Shown in pieces: positions 25,911 through 35,998 of a DNA stretch of 64,000 bases. Source of the DNA: JALZEG01 sp046263255 (lineage in GTDB: Bacteria > Actinomycetota > CADDZG01 > WHSQ01); the NCBI GenBank assembly GCA_046263255.1, contig JBHELD010000041.1, forward strand, positions 16,998 through 80,997. The letters are read 5' to 3'. The notes under the pieces are model-generated. The model did not search any database. It was not told where the DNA came from and saw only the letters and a list, made by a program, of their open reading frames with translations. Position 1 is the stretch's first letter. Each line of letters starts with the position of its first letter. The translations under genes were made by a program, and so were the position numbers.

Positions 25911-27511
25911 TGGAAATACACCATGTCCTTGGACGAGTCGACGGGCGCGAAGGCGAGCTTCGGGTCGCGCCGGTCGATCTCGCCCTGTATCAACAGGAAG
26001 ACCAGGACCAGGACGGTCAGAGACAGCGGGAACGCGAACCGCTGCACGGCCTCGCCGGCGGTGCTGGCGAGGCGCGCCAGCGTCCGCGCGAGGACGTTGG
26101 GCGGGGGGAGCGCGGCCCCGGGAGACGGGCCGTCGTCTCCGCCGGCTACGTCGATCAGCTGGCGGGTCCCGTCCGGGTCGCGCGCCGGATCTTCTTCTCC
26201 CGCCGGGCGATCCGTCGTCTTCTCCGGGGCCGGGTCGTCGCCGGTTAGCGGACGCGGGTCGGGCGTGGAGACCGGCGCGAGCGGGGGCGGCGGCGGGGGG
26301 GCGGCCGTCGGCGGCGGAGGCGGGGGAGGTGGGGGCGTCACGATCGGGCCGAGCGGGAGCGTGGGCTCGTCCGGGCGCACCGGCGGCTGGTGGCTCGGGA
26401 TCGGCGGCGCGGTCGGAGGAGGCGTCGCGGTGGGCGGCGCGGTCGGCGTCGGCGTCGCCGGATCGGGAGTGGGCCCTGGCGTCGCCGGCGGATCGGTCGG
26501 GACTGGTGGCGTCGGCGTGGGTTCCAGAGGCGTCGGAGTCGGCTCGACCGTGGGCGGAGGCTCAAGAGGCGTCGGGGTCGGCTCGACCGTGGGCGTGGGC
26601 TCAAGAGGCGTGGGCGTGGGCTCCAGAGGCGTGGGCGTGGGCTCCAGAGGCGTGGGCGTGGGCGTCGGAGTGGCCGGCTCGGGCGTCGGCGTCGCCGGCT
26701 CGGGCGTCGGCGTCGCCGGCTCGGGCGTCGGCGTCGCCGGCTCGGGCGTCGGGGTTGCCGGCTCGGGCGTGGGGGTTGCGGGCTCGGGCGTGGGGGTTGC
26801 GGGCTCCGGAGTCGGTGTGGCCGGCTCGGGCGTGGGGGTTGCGGGCTCCGGAGTCGGGGTCGCGACGACCAGCGGCAGGTCGAGGTACGACGCGAACGAG
26901 GTCGTGTCGTAGGCCACCATGGCCGCGTCGCGGTCGGCGTCGTCGATCGTCAGCTTCAGCTCGATCCACGTTCCCGCGGGGATCGTCACGTCGACCGGCA
27001 GCGACACACCCGAGAGCGACCAGCAGGGCTGCGAGGGGCCTGGTGGCACGGCGCCCGTTCCCGAGCCGATCAACGTGCCCGTGTCCGACATCGCGTTGTG
27101 CTTCGTCCGCAGCCACAGGTGGAAGAGGCCGGTGTGGACACAGCCGTCCTTGTGCGTGATCCAGATGCCGGCCGTCGCCGCGCCCGAGAGGACCATGTCC
27201 TCGGGCACCCGGAAGACCCAGTTGATCATGTAGCGGAGATCGGCCTCGTTCGCCCCCGCCGTCGAGTCGCGGTGGACGTACCGCCCGGAGCGGCCGTCGA
27301 ACTCGTCGACGTTGTAGCGGTACAGGGTCGTCGCGGTGGGCGCCGTCGCGTCCATCGGCAGCGCCCGTACCGCCGCGGTGTCGCCCGTGGGAGGCGTCGG
27401 GAAGTTGTGGAGGTAGAGGCGCAGCCCCGCCGCCCGAGCGGGCGACGAGAACGACGGAAGCAGGAGCAGGACGAGCGCGAGCGTGAGCAGCAGCGCCGCC
27501 CCCTGCCGCAC
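25907..27511 (-). CDS. Exported stalk protein with N-terminal globular domain and ATPTPEP repeats (copy 2)
   Basis: About 534 aa from the GTG at 27511, whose product opens with a clean signal peptide (VRQGAALLLTLALVLLLLP); the frame is open to a TTG at 27640, which would add 43 unlikely residues. After the signal come a roughly 190-residue beta-rich globular domain with two cysteines (LHNFPTPPTGDT to SYLDLPLVV), nine ATPTPEP repeats, further Pro/Thr sequence with EPTPTPL units, one membrane helix (about 490-510) and a cytoplasmic tail [19 protein letters not shown] matching copy 1. It overlaps the downstream cyclase gene as ATGA. The globular domain is not recognised and is absent from copy 1. 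Confidence 0.8.
   Translation of the reverse strand: MRQGAALLLTLALVLLLLPSFSSPARAAGLRLYLHNFPTPPTGDTAAVRALPMDATAPTATTLYRYNVDEFDGRSGRYVHRDSTAGANEADLRYMINWVFRVPEDMVLSGAATAGIWITHKDGCVHTGLFHLWLRTKHNAMSDTGTLIGSGTGAVPPGPSQPCWSLSGVSLPVDVTIPAGTWIELKLTIDDADRDAAMVAYDTTSFASYLDLPLVVATPTPEPATPTPEPATPTPEPATPTPEPATPTPEPATPTPEPATPTPEPATPTPEPATPTPEPATPTPTPTPLEPTPTPLEPTPTPLEPTPTVEPTPTPLEPPPTVEPTPTPLEPTPTPPVPTDPPATPGPTPDPATPTPTAPPTATPPPTAPPIPSHQPPVRPDEPTLPLGPIVTPPPPPPPPPTAAPPPPPPLAPVSTPDPRPLTGDDPAPEKTTDRPAGEEDPARDPDGTRQLIDVAGGDDGPSPGAALPPPNVLARTLARLASTAGEAVQRFAFPLSLTVLVLVFLLIQGEIDRRDPKLAFAPVDSSKDMVYFQ
26676..26864 (-). repeat. Nine 21-bp tandem repeats encoding ATPTPEP
   Basis: Nine contiguous in-frame units of 21 bases (plus-strand form begins GGCTCGGGCGTCGG), units 1-3 identical and the others differing at synonymous positions. 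They encode the stalk of the exported protein. Repeat number is likely to vary between strains. Confidence 0.9.
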
Positions 27512-27700
27512 CGTCGTCCCCAGGTCGACCCGGGACGCGACGAGACCGCCACCGCCCGGCAACGGTGGCCGGGATGCGGTCGCAAGGTCGCGGCCCCCGA
27601 GAAACGGTCGCCGGGGACCCGGCTCAACCGGCAATGCCAACAGCCCCTTTCGGTACGGGCCCTCCGGCGCGGTGACGGAGAGTTACCGAGGTAATCGGCA
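27512..27700 (-). other. Leader region upstream of stalk gene 2
   Basis: Non-coding if the GTG at 27511 is the start. It contains a TTACC/GGTAA palindrome (27683-27696) and a hairpin CCACCG/CGGTGG (27548-27567) among other inverted repeats. It may be a structured leader, but no known riboswitch consensus was found. The clpC terminator lies just beyond. Confidence 0.3.
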
Positions 27701-27802
27701 GCGCGGGTATGCACATTGAGGAGCCCACCCCGCCCCCGTTCGGTGCGCCAAAACGTGCGATATGCGTACGTTTTCGCTCGGCGGCGTGGCGACCGGACGC
27801 GA

Positions 27803-27830
27803 CGAAGCCCGGCCGGGTGGCCGGGCTTCG
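27803..27830. terminator. Terminator hairpin downstream of clpC
   Basis: Perfect 12-pair stem CGAAGCCCGGCC with its complement and a four-base loop, 24 bases after the clpC stop. No U-tract, as is common in GC-rich actinobacteria. Confidence 0.75.
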
Positions 27831-27853
27831 TGCCTTGATCTGCTGGAAAGCCG

Positions 27854-30385
<2,532 letters not shown>

Positions 30386-30416
30386 TGGGCCCAGCCTCCT
30401 TTTTGTCCTTCTCCGG

Positions 30417-30434
30417 CCTCCGATTATACGGAGG
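30417..30434 (-). promoter_or_regulatory. clpC promoter: TATAAT -10 inside a palindrome
   Basis: On the minus strand CCTCCG-TATAAT-CGGAGG: a perfect -10 hexamer (30428-30423) flanked by exactly complementary six-base arms. The predicted start leaves a leader of about 30 bases with AAGGAGG before the GTG. The arms are a plausible repressor or activator site overlapping the -10; they do not match CtsR heptads or the HspR repeat. Confidence 0.55.
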
Positions 30435-30582
30435 GACCCGTTCTTACCCGCCTGCGTGCGGCTCCAGACGGGCACTCGATTAGAACAACGCCCGAGGACG
30501 AAAAGTTCCCCTGCCCCCCGACCTCGCTCTCCTCCTCCATCGGCCGTTCGCGAAGCCCTTGTGAGGAAATCCTGGCACGTTC

Positions 30583-31989
30583 CTAGTGGACCGGGTCGGA
30601 TCGTGGCGTGGCGACGCCGAAGCGCCACCGCGAGTTCCTCGGAGCCGGCGCCCTGACGGGGGGCGCCCCGCGGAACAGGTAACGCCAGTCGCGTGCGGCC
30701 ACGTCCGTGGTCTCGCCGTCGATCGAGAAACCGCGTGCCAGCGGCACCCACGGCAGGTGCTCGGGCAGCCGCTGGCGTTCGCGGACGCGGACGCCCGGCC
30801 GCGGGACGACCCACAGGCCGACGTAGGGCTGGTTGACGGTGGTGTGGTCGTCGGGTCCCAGCACGACGTCGAGGCCGCCGAACCGCCGGCTCCGCAGGTC
30901 CGCCAGCGCCTCCGCGACCGACGTCTCCTGGGCGACCGCGCGGTCGACGCCCCACCCGATCACGCGCGTCGCCTCGTACGCGCGCCTCTCCCATCCGAGC
31001 GGCGGCTCCCCCCACCAGTCCTCGAAGGCGGCGCGAAACGCCCTGAAGCTCGGGATCGGGAGGTAATGCGCGCCGCGGGCGTAGTCGTCGCTGACGACGG
31101 TGCCGGGCGGCGCGTACCCGGCGGGGATCGCCGGGCCGAGCGCGAGGTCGAAGCCCGCGACCTGGGGGCGCCACGGGCGGGCGCGGCGAGCGAGCCGGGT
31201 GGTCTGGTAGGACGCGCCGAGAGCGCTGAGCTCGCGCAACGCGGCCGCGAACGCGCGCGGCCCGCCGTCGACGACGATCGCCTGCACGCGCTGTCGCGCG
31301 AGCGCCTGCAGCTGCGGCCGCACGCTCTCCGCACCCGGCGGGTACGTCGCGACCGCGGCGGCGCGCCGGCGCAGCGGCGCGGCCGCGTCGGCGAACGACT
31401 GCCGCGCCGTTCTTCCCCCGAGGGTCTTCGGCAGCAGCAGGCCGACGCGCGTGTAACGCCTGTCGCGATAGAGGTACGCCGCGATCCGCCTCGCCTGCCA
31501 GAGGTACGGCGGCGACACCTGGAACAGGTTCGGCCGCAGCAGCCGCGCGCTGTACAGGTCGCCGTAGCAGAGCAGCGCCGGGATCCCGCTCTCCTCGAGG
31601 GCGGCCTCGGCCGACGGCAGCCCTTCGGGTGGGCCCGCGTAGACGACGCCGGCCGTCCGGTCGGACGCGGCGAGGCGCATCACGAGCTCTGCCGCGCGCC
31701 GCGGATCGCCCTCGTCGTCCAGCGTCACGAGCTCGTACCGGCGATCGCCTTCGGCCGCGCCGCGGTTCAGCTCGTGCACCGCGAGGTCGGCACCCTCGAA
31801 GGCGTCCTCACCTCGCCAGGAATCGACCCCCGTCATCGTCGCGACGAGCCCGACGATCGTCGTGTCCTCCCCCGCCGGCGAGCTGACGGGCCGCCGGAGC
31901 GAAGACCCCTCGTCCTGCGGCCGCGAATCGCACCCGCCGAGCGCGGCCGCGAAGACGAGCGCGGTCGCGGCGAGCCTGACGTGCCACAT
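30583..31989 (-). CDS. Branched-chain-amino-acid-type periplasmic binding lipoprotein
   Basis: 468-aa type I periplasmic-binding-fold protein. The signal peptide ends in the lipobox LGGC (residues 17-20), so it is lipid-anchored. The domain opens with [31 protein letters not shown] (about residues 47-77, split), and [27 protein letters not shown] (about 114-140), typical of LivJ/ANF-receptor folds. The ATG starts one base after the lysS stop. No permease or ATPase is nearby, so it may be a sensor or share a transporter elsewhere. Ligand unknown. Confidence 0.8.
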   Translation of the reverse strand: MWHVRLAATALVFAAALGGCDSRPQDEGSSLRRPVSSPAGEDTTIVGLVATMTGVDSWRGEDAFEGADLAVHELNRGAAEGDRRYELVTLDDEGDPRRAAELVMRLAASDRTAGVVYAGPPEGLPSAEAALEESGIPALLCYGDLYSARLLRPNLFQVSPPYLWQARRIAAYLYRDRRYTRVGLLLPKTLGGRTARQSFADAAAPLRRRAAAVATYPPGAESVRPQLQALARQRVQAIVVDGGPRAFAAALRELSALGASYQTTRLARRARPWRPQVAGFDLALGPAIPAGYAPPGTVVSDDYARGAHYLPIPSFRAFRAAFEDWWGEPPLGWERRAYEATRVIGWGVDRAVAQETSVAEALADLRSRRFGGLDVVLGPDDHTTVNQPYVGLWVVPRPGVRVRERQRLPEHLPWVPLARGFSIDGETTDVAARDWRYLFRGAPPVRAPAPRNSRWRFGVATPRSDPVH

Positions 31990-31990
31990 C

Positions 31991-33418
31991 TCAGGGGCCG
32001 GGCTTCAACGTCGGGAACATGATCACCTCGCGGATCGAGCCGGCCCCGAGCAACAGCGTGAGGAGACGGTCGACGCCGAGGCCGAACCCGCCCGCCGGCG
32101 GCATGCCGTACGCGAGCGCCTCGAGGAAGTCCACGTCGGGCACCATCCCGTCCTCGTCGCCGGCCGCGCGCGCCGCGGCCTGCTGCTGGAACCGCCGCCT
32201 CTGCTCCTCGGGGTCGTTGAGCTCCGAGTAGATCGGGGCCAGCTCGACGCCGCCGAGGACCAGGTCGGCCTGCTCGGTGAACCCGGGGATGGACCGGTGG
32301 TCCTTGGCGAGCGGCGACACCTCCTTCGGGAACCCGACGACGAACGTCGGCGCCTGCAGCGACTTCTCGACCCTCTGCTCGTAGATCTCGGCCACCACCT
32401 TGCCCGCCGTCCATCCGTCCTCCACGTGGACTCCCGCGGCCCGGGCCGCGGTTGCGATCGCAGCGCGATCCCCCGCCGCCCAGGCGTCCGCCAGCGAGAT
32501 CCGCGCCGTCTCCTCGATGGCTTCGAACATCGACTTCCGCGCGAAGGGCGGAGCGAGGTCGAGGGTTCCACCGGCCGTCCCGACCTCGAGGCGGCCCAGG
32601 ACGGCCTCGGCGACCGCGCGCACGAGCGACTCGACGAGCGTCATCGTGTGGTCGTAGTCGACGTATGCCTCGTACGCCTCCAGCATCGTGAACTCCGGAT
32701 TGTGGCGAGTCGACACCCCCTCGTTGCGAAAGCTCCTGTTCAGCTCGTAGACGCGCTCCGCGCCGCCGATGAGCAGCCGTTTCAGGAACAGCTCGGGCGC
32801 GATCCTGAGGTAGAGGTCGATGTCGAGCGCGTTGTGGTGGGTGACGAACGGGCGGGCGATCGCGCCGCCGGCGACCGGCTGGAGCAGCGGCGTCTCGACC
32901 TCCGTGAAGCCGCGCCCGTCGAAGAAGCTCCTGATCGCCGTCGTCGCGGCCGCGCGCGCGTGCAGCACCCGCCGCGTGTCGGGGTTCACGAGGAGGTCGA
33001 GGTAGCGCTGGCGGTAGCGCGTCTCGACGTCGGTCATCCCGTGCCACTTCTCGGGCATCGGACGGAGACACGGCGCGAGCACCACGACGTCCGTCACGCG
33101 CACCGACAGCTCGCCGCGCCTCGTCATGACGACCTCGCCCACGGCGCCGACGACGTCTCCGACGCTCAACGACAGGAACGACTCCATCCCGTCGTCGCCG
33201 AGGACGGCGTGCTGGGCGAAGAGCTGGATGCGCCCGCCGGCGTCCACGAGGTCGGCGAACGCGATCTTGCCGTGGCTGCGCGCCGTCATCACCCGGCCCG
33301 CGAGACGGACCTCGTGGCCCGATTCGGCGCCGGGCTCCAGCGACTCGAACCGCGCCCGCACGTCCGCGGCCGTCGTCGTGCGCTCGAAGGAGTACGGATA
33401 GGAGAGACGGTCAGGCAT
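31991..33418 (-). CDS. lysS: Lysyl-tRNA synthetase (class II)
   Basis: 475-aa class II synthetase. An OB-fold anticodon-binding domain (about residues 35-140, with VRLAGRVMTARSHGKIAFADL) precedes the catalytic core with motif 1 (RAAATTAIRSFFDGRGFTEVETPLL, about 153-177), motif 2 (YELNRSFRNEGVSTRHNPEFTMLE, split, about 243-266) and motif 3 (GGFGLGVDRL, about 440). The start at 33418 overlaps the coaX stop. Position between coaX and clpC matches Mycobacterium; the usual lsr2 between lysS and clpC is absent. Confidence 0.95.
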   Translation of the reverse strand: MPDRLSYPYSFERTTTAADVRARFESLEPGAESGHEVRLAGRVMTARSHGKIAFADLVDAGGRIQLFAQHAVLGDDGMESFLSLSVGDVVGAVGEVVMTRRGELSVRVTDVVVLAPCLRPMPEKWHGMTDVETRYRQRYLDLLVNPDTRRVLHARAAATTAIRSFFDGRGFTEVETPLLQPVAGGAIARPFVTHHNALDIDLYLRIAPELFLKRLLIGGAERVYELNRSFRNEGVSTRHNPEFTMLEAYEAYVDYDHTMTLVESLVRAVAEAVLGRLEVGTAGGTLDLAPPFARKSMFEAIEETARISLADAWAAGDRAAIATAARAAGVHVEDGWTAGKVVAEIYEQRVEKSLQAPTFVVGFPKEVSPLAKDHRSIPGFTEQADLVLGGVELAPIYSELNDPEEQRRRFQQQAAARAAGDEDGMVPDVDFLEALAYGMPPAGGFGLGVDRLLTLLLGAGSIREVIMFPTLKPGP

Positions 33419-34196
33419 CGCCGCGCCCGCTGTTGCGGTCGTAGATGATCCGCAGCCCGTGCAGCGTCAGCATCGGGTCGACCTTCTCGATCCGGCGGGA
33501 GTGCTCGACGACGACCGGAGCGAGACCCCCGGTGGCGACCACGCGCGCCTCGCGTCCGAGCTCCGCTGCGATCCGCTCGACGAGCCCGTCCGCCAGAGCC
33601 GCCGTCCCGAAGATGATCCCCGACTGGACGGACGAGACGGTGCTCTTGCCGATCGCCGACGGAGGTGCCACGAGCTCGACGCGCCGGATCTGCGCGGTGG
33701 CGGAGAAGAGCGCCGTCGCGGCCGTGTCGATCCCCGGAGCGATCGCCCCGCCGAGGTACTCGCCGCGCGGCGACACGGCGTCGACGGTGATCGCGGTCCC
33801 GAAGTCGACGACGATCACCGGCTCGTCCGGCCACAGGTCGTGCGCCGCGACCGCGTTGGCGATCCGGTCGGCGCCCACCTCGCGCGGGTTCTCCGTCAGC
33901 ACGGCGATGCCGGTCTTGACGCCGGGCTCGACGATCACCGCGGGGAACCCGAAGTACGCCGTGGTCATCTCGCGCAGCTCCTGCGTCGCGCGCGGCACGA
34001 CCGACGAGATCACGACACCGGTGATCTGCCGCGAGAACGAGAGGTCGCCGAGCTCGAGGAACTGGCCGAAGAGGAGCGCGAGCTCGTCGGCCGTCCGCCG
34101 GGCCTCGGTGTGGGCGCGCCACTCGTGGACGAGGTCGCCGCCCTTGAACACCCCGAGATGAGTCTGCGTGTTGCCTACGTCTGCAGCGAGCAGCAA
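33411..34196 (-). CDS. coaX: Type III pantothenate kinase
   Basis: First step of coenzyme A synthesis, phosphorylating pantothenate. The 261-aa protein has the N-terminal phosphate loop LLAADVGNTQTHLGVF (about residues 2-17), the GADRIANA motif (about 97-104) with catalytic Asp, DFGTAITVD (about 120-128), the GGAIAPGI loop (about 139-146), and the C-terminal VVATGGLAPVV. It is followed by lysS with an eight-base overlap and preceded by panC, which makes its substrate; panD, present in the mycobacterial cluster, is missing here. Confidence 0.95.
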   Translation of the reverse strand: MLLAADVGNTQTHLGVFKGGDLVHEWRAHTEARRTADELALLFGQFLELGDLSFSRQITGVVISSVVPRATQELREMTTAYFGFPAVIVEPGVKTGIAVLTENPREVGADRIANAVAAHDLWPDEPVIVVDFGTAITVDAVSPRGEYLGGAIAPGIDTAATALFSATAQIRRVELVAPPSAIGKSTVSSVQSGIIFGTAALADGLVERIAAELGREARVVATGGLAPVVVEHSRRIEKVDPMLTLHGLRIIYDRNSGRGDA

Positions 34197-34223
34197 GCGC
34201 GCATCCCTTCTTCGCGATCGTCC

Positions 34224-35063
34224 CTACGGTTCGACGAGGACGTTGTCGATCAGCCTGGTCCCGCCCACGCGCGCCGCGACGGCGAGCAGGACCGGCCCCG
34301 CTTCGGCAGGGGGCTCAAACGTATACGGGTCCACGGCCGCGGCGTAGTCGAGCTCGATCCCGGGGGCGGCGGCGAGCCGCGCACCCATGCGCTCGACCGT
34401 GGCGTCCGCTCCCGCCTCCCGCCACGCCGCGTCGCCCGCGCGCAGCGCCGCGTGCAGAGCGGTCGCACTCGCTCGCTCGTCCGGCGTGAGGTACGCGTTG
34501 CGGCTGCTGAGCGCGAGGCCGTCCTCCTCCCGCACGGTCGGCGCGACCACCACCTCGGTGCGGAAGTCGAGGTCGCGCGCCATCCGGCGGACCACCGCGA
34601 CCTGTTGCGCGTCCTTCTGCCCGAACAGGGCGACGTCGGGATCGACGGCGTTGAGGAGCTTCGCGACGACGGTGGCGACACCGTCGAAGTGACCCGGCCG
34701 CGCGGCCCCCTCGAGCGTCGACGTCATCGGCCCGTCCACGTGGACGGTGGTGGCGGCGCCGTCGGGGTACATCTGGTCGACCGAGGGCACGAACACGACG
34801 TTTGCTCTCTCCGCCTCGGCGAGAGCGATGTCGCGCGCCTCGTCGCGCGGGTACCTCGTGAAGTCCTCGGACGGGCCGAACTGCAGCGGGTTGACGAAGA
34901 CGCTCACCACGACGAGGTCGGCGGCCTCGCGAGCCCTTCTGATCAGGGAGAGGTGGCCTTCGTGCAGGGCGCCCATCGTGGGGACGAACGCAACGGTCGT
35001 CGCGCGATCGCGCTCGTTGCGATAGAACGCGCGCAGCTCCGCGACGGTGCGGACGACCCTCAA
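34224..35063 (-). CDS. panC: Pantothenate synthetase
   Basis: Condenses pantoate and beta-alanine with ATP. The 279-aa protein has VAFVPTMGALHEGHLSLI (the HIGH-like loop, about residues 23-40), VVSVFVNPLQFGPSEDF (about 49-65), FGQKDAQQ (about 150-157) and the KMSKS-like SSRNAYLTPDER (about 185-196). The start is a TTG that follows immediately on the stop of the DUF2520 gene (TAG-TTG), so expression depends on coupled translation. The DUF2520-panC-coaX-lysS order matches Rv3603c to Rv3598c. Confidence 0.95.
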   Translation of the reverse strand: MRVVRTVAELRAFYRNERDRATTVAFVPTMGALHEGHLSLIRRAREAADLVVVSVFVNPLQFGPSEDFTRYPRDEARDIALAEAERANVVFVPSVDQMYPDGAATTVHVDGPMTSTLEGAARPGHFDGVATVVAKLLNAVDPDVALFGQKDAQQVAVVRRMARDLDFRTEVVVAPTVREEDGLALSSRNAYLTPDERASATALHAALRAGDAAWREAGADATVERMGARLAAAPGIELDYAAAVDPYTFEPPAEAGPVLLAVAARVGGTRLIDNVLVEP

Positions 35064-35930
35064 CTACGTCTCTTCCAGGACGGCGGAGGCGTCGCGGCGA
35101 CCGGAGGCGGTGACCTTGCCGGCCCGATCGGCCGCACGGAAGATCAACCTGGTCGCCTCGCGGTACGGCTCGACGAGCTCCGGTGCACGGCCCTCGAGAG
35201 CCCGCACGTGCGCGGCGACGGTGTCCCACTCGCCCCGCACGGCAGGGCCCGTCAGAGCCGGCGTCGCGCCCCGCGCGACCGAGTGCTCGACCGCCGCCGC
35301 CGCGAGGGGGCCGAGCACGCGCCCGGCTTCCGAGACGCCGAGAGCGCGCAGCATCGTCTCCGCCAGGGACAGCAATGCCGTGATCCCGTTCGCGGCAGTC
35401 ACGGCGGCCGCGTGCCACACCGGCCGGTCCTCCTCCGCGACCTCCACGGGCACGCCGCGCAGGTCGTCGGCGACGACCGCGTGAGCCCAACCGCGCACCG
35501 GCGCGTCGCAGGTGACGCCCCACGACGATCCCGGGAGCCCCGCCGGGACGTCGCGACTCGGAAACGCCTGCACCGGGTGGAGCGCACAGCGCCACACCTC
35601 CCCGGCCGGGCCGAGGACGGAGGTGCCGAGCGACCCCGCCAGGTGCCACAGCGCCGCCCCCCGTCGCAGCCGCGGGCGCAGGGCCGCGGCGACCGGCGCG
35701 ACCGCCGCGTCGGGGACTCCGAGCAGGACGACGTCACACGGCGGCAGCTCCGCCGCAGGAACGCCCTCCGCGCCCAGGCGCGCCGCCGCGTCCGCGGCCG
35801 ACGCGGGCGTGCGCGAGGCGACGGCGACCACCCTGTGGCCCGCCGACAGCAACGCCGCGGCCACCGCCGTCCCCGCCTTGCCCGCGCCGACGAGGCAGAG
35901 GTCGAACCTGCGCGGCGGGAGGGGGGTCAT
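35064..35930 (-). CDS. Rossmann-fold protein with DUF2520 domain
   Basis: 288-aa NAD(P)-binding-fold protein. The N-terminal half has a dinucleotide motif LCLVGAGKAGTAVAAAL (about residues 10-26) and DVVLLGVPDAAVAPVAAAL; the C-terminal half is the all-helical DUF2520 domain (about 165-285), like the dimerisation domain of ProC/6-phosphogluconate-type dehydrogenases. It immediately precedes panC in actinobacteria (Rv3603c) and Firmicutes, and a ketopantoate-reductase-like role in pantothenate synthesis is a reasonable guess, not established. Confidence 0.85.
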   Translation of the reverse strand: MTPLPPRRFDLCLVGAGKAGTAVAAALLSAGHRVVAVASRTPASAADAAARLGAEGVPAAELPPCDVVLLGVPDAAVAPVAAALRPRLRRGAALWHLAGSLGTSVLGPAGEVWRCALHPVQAFPSRDVPAGLPGSSWGVTCDAPVRGWAHAVVADDLRGVPVEVAEEDRPVWHAAAVTAANGITALLSLAETMLRALGVSEAGRVLGPLAAAAVEHSVARGATPALTGPAVRGEWDTVAAHVRALEGRAPELVEPYREATRLIFRAADRAGKVTASGRRDASAVLEET

Positions 35931-35977
35931 CGGCGTCGATCCAGTCCTCGGGCGGGTACCGGTCGCCCAAGCCTAGA

Positions 35978-35992
35978 CGGCGGGCTCCGCCG
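35978..35992. terminator. Hairpin downstream of the M4 protease gene
   Basis: CGGCGG/CCGCCG stem with a three-base loop, seven bases after the protease stop on the minus strand; no U-tract. Confidence 0.4.
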
Positions 35993-35998
35993 CCGGCG

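Noticed and set aside
26676..26864. Regular tandem repeats that could suggest a CRISPR array
   Set aside because: Units are contiguous, 21 bases, in frame and encode ATPTPEP; there are no spacers.
27512..27850. c-di-GMP (GEMM) riboswitch upstream of the stalk/cyclase module
   Set aside because: I looked for the GEMM core (GCAAAGC and the tetraloop-receptor region) and did not find a convincing match.
30386..30470. CtsR or HspR operator at clpC
   Set aside because: No GGTCAAA heptad tandem and no CTTGAGT inverted repeat; only the CCTCCG palindrome is present.
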